Shown here: positions 33,570 to 42,080 of the stretch, piece after piece
Numbering within the stretch: the first letter of the stretch is position 1
Layout: each line of letters opens with the position of its first letter
Source: Pseudomonas lactis
GTDB taxonomy: Bacteria > Pseudomonadota > Gammaproteobacteria > Pseudomonadales > Pseudomonadaceae
Direction: 5' to 3'
Assembly (NCBI RefSeq): GCF_001439845.1
Contig: NZ_JYLO01000006.1
Span: 337,229-401,228 of the forward strand
DNA length: 64,000 bases
Position numbers and translations under genes: made by a program
Notes under the pieces: generated by a model
What the model saw: the letters and a program-made list of their open reading frames with translations, nothing else
What the model was told of the DNA's origin: nothing
Databases searched by the model: none

Positions 33570-33953
33570 ATGAAATTGCGCCACTCTGACCGCTCACTGA
33601 TCGCCTGGGCCCTGTACTTCTGCGTGCTGATGAACCTGTTCGCCTGCGGTTTGGGGCATGGCCAGATGATGGGCCAGCAGCTCAACGGCATCGGCGGGCT
33701 GTTCTGTTCGGTGGACGGCGGCCAGTCGCCCATTTCCGACAAAGGGTTGGCGAACCCGTCTTCCAGCAACATCTCGAACTACTTTGCCTGCCCGGTGTGT
33801 AACGCGGTTACCGTCGCCCTGGTGTTCCTCATCGGCCTGGCCTGGCTGCTCGGTCTTACGCAAACCCCACGTGTCGCCCATGAGCGGCGCAACAAAGCGC
33901 CTCCGCGTTATTCCTGGCCTTCGGCCAACCCTCGCGCTTCTCCCGCATCCTGA
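33570..33953 (+). CDS. DUF2946 family membrane protein
   Basis: A 127-residue protein of the DUF2946 type, often found beside copper genes. It has a hydrophobic N-terminal helix (LIAWALYFCVLMNLFACGLGHGQMM), a conserved FACPVC motif whose cysteines could bind metal, and a second hydrophobic segment (VTVALVFLIGLAWLLGL). The start at 33570 (MKLRHSDRS) is preferred over 33465. It is divergent from the SCO1-PCuAC pair, so the 181 bases between them should hold both promoters; I see no clear CueR or CopR box there. Confidence 0.8.
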   Translation: MKLRHSDRSLIAWALYFCVLMNLFACGLGHGQMMGQQLNGIGGLFCSVDGGQSPISDKGLANPSSSNISNYFACPVCNAVTVALVFLIGLAWLLGLTQTPRVAHERRNKAPPRYSWPSANPRASPAS

Positions 33954-34015
33954 CGTGTGCCTTGGGCTTCCTGTCACCAGGAGGCATTCTCTCGTCACGA
34001 TGGTGAGTACGTTTT

Positions 34016-34561
34016 ATGAACCCTCAATTGCCTGCCGGCGCCAGCCGCCTGGTCAGCAAGGCGTCGCGGCGCCTGCGTGCGCAGCCGGCGCTGCCTGACT
34101 ACCCGAGCAATTCGCGCTGTTTCGTGCACCTGGATGCACGCCTGCTGCCTCACTGGCATACCTTGTTCGACATCTGCCCGGCGCTGCTCAGGCTCGACCC
34201 ACCGGAGGGCTTGAACCTGTTTCGCGCCTTCATGACCTGGGCCTATCGCAACCAACCGCCGCTGGACTGGACCTACCATCTGAACGTATGCCGCTGGTTA
34301 CTGAGTTCGGCGTATCGCACGCAGATCGATGAGGAACCGATCGAAGCCTTCATGGCCGCCGCGGCTGCGCGTTGGGTGCTGACGGACGACAGCGCGGCGG
34401 CGGGCATCGTCCTGAGCTGGGGGGATTCGACGCTGTTCGATTGCAAAGGCAGCGTTTCGATAGCCGCACAGCAGCAAGCATTGCCGGTACCCGCATGGGA
34501 TTTCGCCTGGTGCCCCTTGAATGCGCAAGGCGCGTTCGGCGGCTGGCGGCCGGTGCCCTGA
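34016..34561 (+). CDS. Hypothetical cytoplasmic protein
   Basis: A 181-residue protein with no signal peptide or membrane helix. It is rich in tryptophan and alanine; notable stretches are YPSNSRCFVHLDARLLPHWHTL and MTWAYRNQPPLDWTYHL (given with gaps as seen at about residues 29-50 and 73-89). I do not recognise a family. It lies 62 bases after the DUF2946 gene and 130 bases before the Tc toxin subunit gene. A GAG near 34003 is a weak ribosome binding site. It may belong with either neighbour or stand alone. Confidence 0.65.
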   Translation: MNPQLPAGASRLVSKASRRLRAQPALPDYPSNSRCFVHLDARLLPHWHTLFDICPALLRLDPPEGLNLFRAFMTWAYRNQPPLDWTYHLNVCRWLLSSAYRTQIDEEPIEAFMAAAAARWVLTDDSAAAGIVLSWGDSTLFDCKGSVSIAAQQQALPVPAWDFAWCPLNAQGAFGGWRPVP

Positions 34562-34691
34562 TGCACCGCGTCCGGTAAGCCTCACGACACCCTCGGAAGC
34601 GCCGCACACGGCGCAGCGTGCGCGGCCCGCAGGCTGGCATCGAGCTGATGACTAGGCTCTAGGCTTCTTTGGTTTTTCAGGTCATCAGCTT

Positions 34692-37595
34692 ATGTCTTCT
34701 TTGCATCACAACACGCCCACGCTGACGGTGGTCGACCCGCGAGGGTTGACCGTGCGCAGCGTGGCGTACCATCGCAATACCGCGCAGCAATCACCCAGCG
34801 CGCAGGTCACGCGGCAGGTGTTCGACGCTCGCGGCCTGTTGCAGCAACAGTGGGACCCCAGGCTGTTTGAGTTGCACGCTGCCGATCCCGACGTGCCGCC
34901 CAATCTGTCTCATCGTTATAGCTTGGGCGGGCAAGTGCTGAGCACCGACAGCGTGGATGCGGGCCGTCGGACGCGCTTGCTCGGCAGTGGCGGCCAGGTC
35001 GTGCAACAGTGGGACAGTCGAGGCACGCGCCAGCGGTTCGAATACGACCCGTTGCTGCGCCCCGTCGCGGTATTCGAGCGCGCGCAGGAGGCTGCAGCTG
35101 AACGCTGTGTCGAGCGCATGAGTTACGCGGGCATGACTTCCACGGAGGCGGCGCGCAATCGCTGTGGGCGCCTGATTCGTCACGATGACTCGGCAGGCAC
35201 GTTGCTCGTTGAGCGCTACGACGTGCAAGGCAACCTCACCGAGCAAACCCGGCGCCTGTGCAAGTCGCACACCACGCCCGATTGGCCGCTGCCCGTGAGT
35301 GAGCGGGATGCGCAGTTGCAAGCCCAGACCTTCATCACCACCTGGCAGCACGATGCGCTGGGGCAACGCCTGGAGCAGGTCGACGCGCGCGGCAATCGCC
35401 AGCAATCTCAATACGGTGTCGACGGCCAGTTGACGAAAAGCGAGATCCTGTTCAAAAGCGGAGCGCGCAAGACCCTGGTGGATCAACGCAGCGTCAACGC
35501 CTCGGGCCAGGTGTTGAGCGAACGCTTGGGTAATGGCGTGCTCAGCGTTGCCGAGTATTCGGACACTGATGGACGTTTGACACGCTTGAGCGCCCACCTC
35601 AAGGATTCGGCAGGCAAGCGACTACAAGACCTCTTCTACAGCTACGACCGGGTCGGCAATGTGTTGCGCATCCGCGATGCGGCGCAGCCGACCCGCTGGG
35701 CCAGCAACGCGCAGGTGGAGGCAGTAAGCACATTCGAGTACGACAGCCTGTCGCGCTTGATCAAAGCCACCGGCCGTGAAAACGCGCGCAATACCGGCAC
35801 ATTCGCATTGCCGGGGCGAGTCACGTTCGGCGCCACAGACGACAACCTCTGGGGCAACTACACACGCCATTATGCCTACGACTCGGCTGCTAACCTGACG
35901 CAGATGCGCCATGTGCCCAGCATCGGCAGCGGTTATACCCAACGGATGCAGGTGGGCGAACACAGTAATCACAGCGTGATGGCCCGCGAGGGCGCAAAGG
36001 CGCCGGGCCTGGGCGATGGCTTTGACCAGGGCGGCAATCTTATGGCTTTGACGCCTGGGCAGGCGTTGACCTGGAATGGGCGCAACCAGTTGGTCCGCGT
36101 CGCGCAGGTGCTGCGTGACAATGGCGAACATGACGATGAAGTGTATCTGTACGACGGCGCCGGCCAGCGAGTCATCAAGCGTCGCGTGGCACATGGCAAG
36201 ACGCAGACTCACACCCATGAAGTGCTTTATCTGCCAGGGCTGGAGCTGCATCGCCACGGGCCGGATGGCGAGTGGTTGAATGTGTTGCTCGCTCAGGGTG
36301 GGCGCCATTCGGTCAGAGGGTTACAGTGGGAACGGCAGCGTCCCGAGGCAATGCCGGATGAGCAACTGCGCTTCAGCCTCGACGACCATTTGGGCAGCAG
36401 TACCCTGGAGTTGGACGAGAAAGCCGCTCTTTTGAGTCAGGAGAGTTATTACCCGTTCGGCGCAACAGCCTGGTGGGCAGCAAAAAATGCATTGGAAGCG
36501 GGCTACAAAACCCGGCGTTATTCGGGCAAGGAGCGCGACGCCAGTGGGTTGTATTACTACGGTTTCAGGTACTACGCACCGTGGTTGTTACGGTGGATCA
36601 GCGCAGACCCGGCAGGGGATGTGGATGAGTTGAACCTGTATGCGATGGTGGGGAACAACCCCATGGGTTATGTAGACGACGACGGCTTGCAGCGGCATCC
36701 CATCATCGATATTGCCACTCTTATCGTTACGCTGGTGTTGGCAGGGTATGCGGCGCAGATGGACGCACGCCAGCGCGTTCAGTTGGCTGTCCTGGGTTTT
36801 GCGCTGGGCATTCTGGGCGTGACGGCGCTTGGCTATCGTCAGTACAGAGAGCAAGTCAGCCTGCGTGCTCGACGCAAAGCGTTTTATCAGCAAGCCTCCC
36901 AGGAGTATGCACAGACTCTGGGGGGCGTACATGGCGCCAGTGAAGAGGAAGTCGCTGAGCTGGCGGACTTTTATCTGCAACACCGGCTGTCTACTCCTGA
37001 CACTGAAAGTCTCGCTTATGGGTTGACCCCAGGCGCACGTGGCGGGCTATATGGCTACATTGGCCCAACCAAGCACAAGGACAGGGCCGACATAGCCTCC
37101 CACACGGAAAACAATCCCCATTTTACCTTGGCCAGATTGGGTTTTTTAGGCATGGAGCTTCGCGCCCCGGCACGCAAGGTGGGCGCCAGCCCGCTTCCAG
37201 CGGCTGGGCTGACCCACACCGAAGTACAACCGCAAACCAGGGTCACGAGCGTGGGCCGCCGAGGCTCCGCTTCTGAGGAGCCCGCCGCGCAACCGGTAAG
37301 CCCAGGACCTTCCTCCGGGCTGGAGCCTGAGCGGCTGGTGATTGACGTTGAGTCTGTTCTCAATGAATTACGCGGCCCTGGCGGTGGGATTCTCAGGAAC
37401 GTGATCAACCGCCTGGAAGCCCGCACCCTGGACTTTCATACCGGGCATGCCATGGCGGGCGGGCAGAATGTCCGTAGTTTTGACTTGCCGGGCTATCGCG
37501 GGCAGCGCGGTCGTGGCGCCTATCGAGTGATGATCCAGCACACCAGTGGGCTCAATTATCGGGCGGTCAGGGTGATGAACCCTCACCGCCGTTAA
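34692..37595 (+). CDS. tccC: Tc toxin C subunit (TccC-type Rhs protein)
   Basis: A 967-residue C subunit of a Tc insecticidal toxin complex. The first 665 residues are the Rhs-repeat shell (YD-repeat strings such as FEYDSLSRL) that, with the B subunit, makes the cocoon holding the toxin. It ends in the core motif RRYSGKERDASGLYYYGFRY, then WISADPAGDVDELNLYAMVG and NNPMGYVD, with aspartates expected for self-cleavage. The last 300 residues are the variable toxic part: two hydrophobic segments (about 675-695 and 705-720), a Pro/Ser-rich linker and a basic C-terminal domain. It converges on the B-subunit gene 54 bases away. Confidence 0.92.
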   Translation: MSSLHHNTPTLTVVDPRGLTVRSVAYHRNTAQQSPSAQVTRQVFDARGLLQQQWDPRLFELHAADPDVPPNLSHRYSLGGQVLSTDSVDAGRRTRLLGSGGQVVQQWDSRGTRQRFEYDPLLRPVAVFERAQEAAAERCVERMSYAGMTSTEAARNRCGRLIRHDDSAGTLLVERYDVQGNLTEQTRRLCKSHTTPDWPLPVSERDAQLQAQTFITTWQHDALGQRLEQVDARGNRQQSQYGVDGQLTKSEILFKSGARKTLVDQRSVNASGQVLSERLGNGVLSVAEYSDTDGRLTRLSAHLKDSAGKRLQDLFYSYDRVGNVLRIRDAAQPTRWASNAQVEAVSTFEYDSLSRLIKATGRENARNTGTFALPGRVTFGATDDNLWGNYTRHYAYDSAANLTQMRHVPSIGSGYTQRMQVGEHSNHSVMAREGAKAPGLGDGFDQGGNLMALTPGQALTWNGRNQLVRVAQVLRDNGEHDDEVYLYDGAGQRVIKRRVAHGKTQTHTHEVLYLPGLELHRHGPDGEWLNVLLAQGGRHSVRGLQWERQRPEAMPDEQLRFSLDDHLGSSTLELDEKAALLSQESYYPFGATAWWAAKNALEAGYKTRRYSGKERDASGLYYYGFRYYAPWLLRWISADPAGDVDELNLYAMVGNNPMGYVDDDGLQRHPIIDIATLIVTLVLAGYAAQMDARQRVQLAVLGFALGILGVTALGYRQYREQVSLRARRKAFYQQASQEYAQTLGGVHGASEEEVAELADFYLQHRLSTPDTESLAYGLTPGARGGLYGYIGPTKHKDRADIASHTENNPHFTLARLGFLGMELRAPARKVGASPLPAAGLTHTEVQPQTRVTSVGRRGSASEEPAAQPVSPGPSSGLEPERLVIDVESVLNELRGPGGGILRNVINRLEARTLDFHTGHAMAGGQNVRSFDLPGYRGQRGRGAYRVMIQHTSGLNYRAVRVMNPHRR

Positions 37596-37649
37596 TGCGC
37601 GCAACGTCAGTCGCAGGAGCTCGGGCTGTGTAACGGCCCGGCTCTGTTG

Positions 37650-40600
37650 TCAGGTTGGCGCGCGAGTGTCGTTCTCGTCCTCAGCGATGCTGTACCAGGC
37701 CCAGTAAGTCTGACGCCGTGTGTCGCCATTGGCAGTGAGCACGCGCACCGGGCGTCCCAAGGCGTCATAAAAGTGTTGCTCGCTGGGGCGCGCGGTATTG
37801 AAGGCCGCATCGTCGATATAGCCGGCACGGTCGGCGAAGTAAGGTCGCCAGGTCCGCGCCAGGCCACCCTGGTTGTCGTACTCCACCCGGCCACTGATCC
37901 GCCAACGGTTCGCTGAGTCTGTTTGCTCGGCGCCTGCGCGCAATAGACCGCTGTTTTCGACCTGAAAGGCTGGTCCCGGCGCAGCTTTTTCCTGGGTTTG
38001 CCGCACTCGGCCAAAACCGTCGTTGAAGGCCAGGGCGACATGGATCTGCCGTTCCTGCGAGGTTCCTTGCCAGCGGTCGGCATGCAGCACCACGGCATGC
38101 ACGGGCACTTGCCTGGTCGCCCGAATCAGGCGTTTGAGGGTTTGATGATGGGCCTGCGGGTCGGTCAGGCTGTTGAGCCGCACCCAGGCCGAGGCGCGAA
38201 TATGCCCGCTGGGCAGCAGGTAAGCGCTGCTGACCCAGGCTGCCTGGAGACTGGCGGACGGGATTTGTCCCATCCAACTGAACACATCGTAGACGCACGC
38301 ACTCTGGGCGTTGAGCAAGGCTGTCTGCGGATCGGCCAGCGCCTGCGCCGGCCCGTAGTCGAGCGCGCGGGTGAAGGACTGGCGAGTGTCATGGCCGACA
38401 GGTTTGCTCTGCTCTTCGCCCTTGAGGCCGGTCGCCAGCAAATGCCCGTGGGCATCGTAGTGTGCATACCGCTGGGTACGCTGCGCATCGGTCACCAGCA
38501 CCGGCAAGCCCAGACGATAGTCGTACTGTGCCTGGGTCGAGCAGCCGTCGGCCGATTGCACCTTGATAACGTGCAGCCCATAGGCATCGTATTCAGTGTG
38601 CGTGAACCCGTGGCTCAGACTCGCCTGATGACGACGAGGCCGGTAGAAGGTGTCGGCTTGGCCATACCGGGTGTAACCCTGGCCGAGCGACCACAGGGTG
38701 ATGGCCTCGTCACGCCCGGCGGCGGGCGACAGGAACGCGGTCAGGGGCCGATAGTGCTGTTCGGTCAGCGTGGCAGTGATAGCGCTGTCCTGATACACAT
38801 CCAGGGCCTGTTGATCGAGTTCGGCTGTTTCGACGTAAGCGAGCAGGGCCTGAAAGTTCGCGGTTCCGGGCGGTAAGGGGGCAGTGTGTTCGGCCAGGCA
38901 ATAATGCTGCCTCCACAGCCCGCCCAGTTGGCGTTGGGCATCCGGCCCCAGCGGGTTGGACGAGCCCTCGGCGACAAAGTGCTCATAGCTGATGGTGCTA
39001 CCCGATAACGCCTCTTTGCTCAGCACCAGCGCGTTATTGCGTTGCTGGTAGGGCAGCCGCAAGCGCCAGCGCTGCGCGGCATCCAAGTGGATGAACTCGG
39101 CGCAGGTTTCGCTCAGGTAATAAGCCTGCTGCGCCGGGTCGTGTGCGTCGCGCCACCACTGCTGCTCGTGGGCCAGCGCCGCTGGCGCAGAGTCGCCGGC
39201 AGTCTTGCGGCGGGCATAATCGACCACCACTTGCTGCAAATTACTCGCGTAGCGGTCCCAGCGCAGATTCAGGGTGTGCTGGCAGCAAGGGTCATCCTTT
39301 TGGCGCTCGTAACGACAGGTCATCGATTCCACCAGCAACGGCAGCAGAACGGCCGGCTCGCCGGCCTTGGGCGAAGGCTTCACTTGGCGCACCAGATAGC
39401 GCTGTTGCTGCACTGAGTATGGCACTGCCTGCTGCGGCACATCGGCGGCGGCATACACCTCTTCGCGCAGTAGGCTACCCGCCAGCGCACGCTGCATGGC
39501 GCGCAAGGTCGAGGCACCGGGTGTGGCGATCAGCGTGTCGCGTGTGTGGCCGGCTTCCAGTTGGCTCAGCTGGGACGGGCCGAGCGTGGGGGCCTGCGGG
39601 TCAGCCGCGTAAAACGCTTCGCGCGGTGGGGCCAGCGTGTTGAACCAGCGCTTGGTCAACACGCCTGACGGTGCGTGGGTATTAGGTGGCTGAGCGGTTT
39701 GCAGCACCAGGCCGAAGCCGATGAACTGGCGCTCGTCACGGTCATAGCTGGCTTCGCGGTAACAAAAGTATTGGGTCGAGTGGTTGCCACTGACCAGGTC
39801 CTTTTGCCGTTGCCGTTTGACCACTGGCAGGGGGAACGCAAGGCTACTGTCCTGGGCCATTCCCAGTGTCTGCCAGTGGTGTTTCTCATCGAGCCATTCC
39901 TGGGCGCTGCTGCGGTAGCGTAATTGGGTGGCCGCTCCCATGTTGTTCAGGGTGGCTGTTAACAGATACGGTTTGACGCTGACAAAGTCATAGCGCCAAT
40001 GCTGCGGTCGGATGTGCGGCACACTCAGGATCAGACTGGAACAGCCCAGGCCTTGAAGGTCGGCGAAGCTGACCTGGCACGTAGCGTCATGGCGCATCCC
40101 CTCGGGCCAGCGCAGCGTCATCGGTGCCGATGTCAACCCGTTGCCGGCGCGGTTCATGTAGACCTGTAAGTGGTCGGGTGCCAGGTAAATCAGGTCCACG
40201 GCGCCTGATCCATCCAGGTCGGCGAGGCGAATGTTGGCGGCATCGAAGGTGGCAGGGTCGAACGCCAGTGGGGCGAATACAAACCCCTTGCCGAAGCGAC
40301 CACGCCCGAGGTTGGGCCAGCACTTGAGTTCGTTATGGCGAATGCGTACCAGGTGTTGTTGACCGCTGCCGAGCGGGTCGCAAAAAGCGATCAGCTCTGT
40401 CGGCGTATGGCTGAGGGTTGGTAGCCCGTCATCGTCGGGCCCATGGCGCACGTCCTGGCCAGGATCAAAGCCTCCGTCCTGGCGCTGCGCATACAGGCGC
40501 ACGCTGCGGCTGCCGATCAGGGCCAGGTCCAGCCTGCCGCTGCCCATCAGGTCGGCCAGTTGCCCGTGGGGGTGGAAAAACTCCTGGGGCATCGCCGCAA

Positions 40601-42080
40601 AAGGCACAAACCCCGACCATTGCCGCTGCGAGTCGAGGCTGAAAAAACCGCTCAGCCCCGGTTGCGCCACCACCCATTCCAGATGCCCATCGCCGTTAAG
40701 ATCCGCCAGCGCCTGGCGCGTGGCCTGGGTGCTATCAGCGAGGGGAATGCGTGGCAACGCCTGCCAGGGCCCATACGCCAGCGCATTGCTGTCAGCTGGG
40801 CCGGGGGCCCTCAGCGGCTCGCGGTAGTACCAGCTTTTATCGGTGCGGTGCAGGATGCCCGGCAAGCCGTCGCGGTACAGGTCGACCAGCTGGTAATGCT
40901 GCCCGTCGTTGATGCCCGCCATGGCGTCGAACGTTTGGTAGTGCGCGGTTTCCAGTGTCGGCCCGAAGACGCTGTAGGCCAGTTCCAAGGGCGGCCAGGC
41001 ACTGGCGGTGCCTTGGGCGTCATAGGCCTGGTTGTGCACGGCGAACAGGCAACTGCCGATGGCGTGGCGATCGGTGTACTCCAGCAACATGCGCCGCGTC
41101 AGCACCGGCTCGGAGCCCAGGCTCGGCTCGTCGGGGAAGTAATGAAACATCAGCACTTGTTGGCACAGCCGCCGGGTGCCGAGCTCAAAGCCATAGGCAT
41201 AACTGCTGATCGGGTCGTTGCGGACCGGCCAGGCGTGTTGTTCGGCATAGGTCGGCACTTGGCTCAGGCCAGTGTGGCGTTCGCCATAATCCAGCAGCAG
41301 TTCGAAGTGCCATTGCTTGTCAGCGAGGGCGTCCGCGCGCCACAGCGCCAGGTGCTCAAGGGGCTTGAGGTTGCCATAGCACACCCGCGCCAGATAACGC
41401 TGGGCGCGATAGTCCCTGGCGGCGCTTGGCGGCTGGTCGTCGCGTTTGTAGTGGTAATAGATCTGCTCACCCAGCGGGTTGAAGCTTTCCTGCAACAGCC
41501 ATTGGGCTACACGTGGGCTGTTGTTCGGGTCCGCACAGCGCGCGATCTGCGTCTTGCCGAACAGGTGCACGCAGCCGTCCGCACCCTGAACCAGCCAGAA
41601 TCCGGCCTTGTCGCTGGGGGTGGACCAATGCTCGATACGGTCGAAGTGCGCTTCTATCACCGGAAAATAGCGCACCACCCGGTGGGGTTCATCCAGGGCC
41701 AGGCCGTTATAGTGGTCCCAGGTTGTGGCCCGAATTGCGCCGTCGGCATCACGCTCAGGGATCATGTCGATGCCTTGGGGGCTGGTGAAACGGTCGTCAT
41801 CATCGTAGGCCGGTACGCCTTTGCGGGTATCACGGCTGATGGCGCCTGCCGACACCCCCCAGCCGAGTCCGAAGGGCCCATTGCCCTGGGAACTGCGATA
41901 ACCCAGGCTCAATGCAGGCGTGAAGCCACGGCCCGGCGAAACCGGCAAGGGCACCTCCAGGCACGCTTCGCCCCGTGTGCCCACCGCGCCCCATTGCGCG
42001 CTGGGGCCCTGGATGGCGCCACCGCCCTTGGGCAGCGCAGGAATCTTCGGTTCCAGGAGGTCGGGCGGCTGCACGCTCAT
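37650..42080 (-). CDS. tcaC: Tc toxin B subunit (TcaC/TcdB-like, SpvB domain)
   Basis: A 1476-residue B subunit, the same size as known TcB proteins. The N-terminus is an SpvB-type domain: ALPKGGGAIQGPSAQWGAVG, then GRGFTPALSLGYRSSQGNGP and FGLGWGVSAG. FG-GAP-like and TcdB-middle regions follow (DLNGDGHLEWVVAQPG, LADLDGSGAVDLIYLAP), forming the propeller that docks on the A subunit. The C-terminal part builds the shell with TccC. GGAGG lies six bases before the ATG, and the start overlaps the stop of the upstream A-subunit gene (ATGA). It is the last gene of a three-gene - strand operon. The symbol follows the Photorhabdus tca naming. Confidence 0.93.
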   Translation of the reverse strand: MSVQPPDLLEPKIPALPKGGGAIQGPSAQWGAVGTRGEACLEVPLPVSPGRGFTPALSLGYRSSQGNGPFGLGWGVSAGAISRDTRKGVPAYDDDDRFTSPQGIDMIPERDADGAIRATTWDHYNGLALDEPHRVVRYFPVIEAHFDRIEHWSTPSDKAGFWLVQGADGCVHLFGKTQIARCADPNNSPRVAQWLLQESFNPLGEQIYYHYKRDDQPPSAARDYRAQRYLARVCYGNLKPLEHLALWRADALADKQWHFELLLDYGERHTGLSQVPTYAEQHAWPVRNDPISSYAYGFELGTRRLCQQVLMFHYFPDEPSLGSEPVLTRRMLLEYTDRHAIGSCLFAVHNQAYDAQGTASAWPPLELAYSVFGPTLETAHYQTFDAMAGINDGQHYQLVDLYRDGLPGILHRTDKSWYYREPLRAPGPADSNALAYGPWQALPRIPLADSTQATRQALADLNGDGHLEWVVAQPGLSGFFSLDSQRQWSGFVPFAAMPQEFFHPHGQLADLMGSGRLDLALIGSRSVRLYAQRQDGGFDPGQDVRHGPDDDGLPTLSHTPTELIAFCDPLGSGQQHLVRIRHNELKCWPNLGRGRFGKGFVFAPLAFDPATFDAANIRLADLDGSGAVDLIYLAPDHLQVYMNRAGNGLTSAPMTLRWPEGMRHDATCQVSFADLQGLGCSSLILSVPHIRPQHWRYDFVSVKPYLLTATLNNMGAATQLRYRSSAQEWLDEKHHWQTLGMAQDSSLAFPLPVVKRQRQKDLVSGNHSTQYFCYREASYDRDERQFIGFGLVLQTAQPPNTHAPSGVLTKRWFNTLAPPREAFYAADPQAPTLGPSQLSQLEAGHTRDTLIATPGASTLRAMQRALAGSLLREEVYAAADVPQQAVPYSVQQQRYLVRQVKPSPKAGEPAVLLPLLVESMTCRYERQKDDPCCQHTLNLRWDRYASNLQQVVVDYARRKTAGDSAPAALAHEQQWWRDAHDPAQQAYYLSETCAEFIHLDAAQRWRLRLPYQQRNNALVLSKEALSGSTISYEHFVAEGSSNPLGPDAQRQLGGLWRQHYCLAEHTAPLPPGTANFQALLAYVETAELDQQALDVYQDSAITATLTEQHYRPLTAFLSPAAGRDEAITLWSLGQGYTRYGQADTFYRPRRHQASLSHGFTHTEYDAYGLHVIKVQSADGCSTQAQYDYRLGLPVLVTDAQRTQRYAHYDAHGHLLATGLKGEEQSKPVGHDTRQSFTRALDYGPAQALADPQTALLNAQSACVYDVFSWMGQIPSASLQAAWVSSAYLLPSGHIRASAWVRLNSLTDPQAHHQTLKRLIRATRQVPVHAVVLHADRWQGTSQERQIHVALAFNDGFGRVRQTQEKAAPGPAFQVENSGLLRAGAEQTDSANRWRISGRVEYDNQGGLARTWRPYFADRAGYIDDAAFNTARPSEQHFYDALGRPVRVLTANGDTRRQTYWAWYSIAEDENDTRAPT

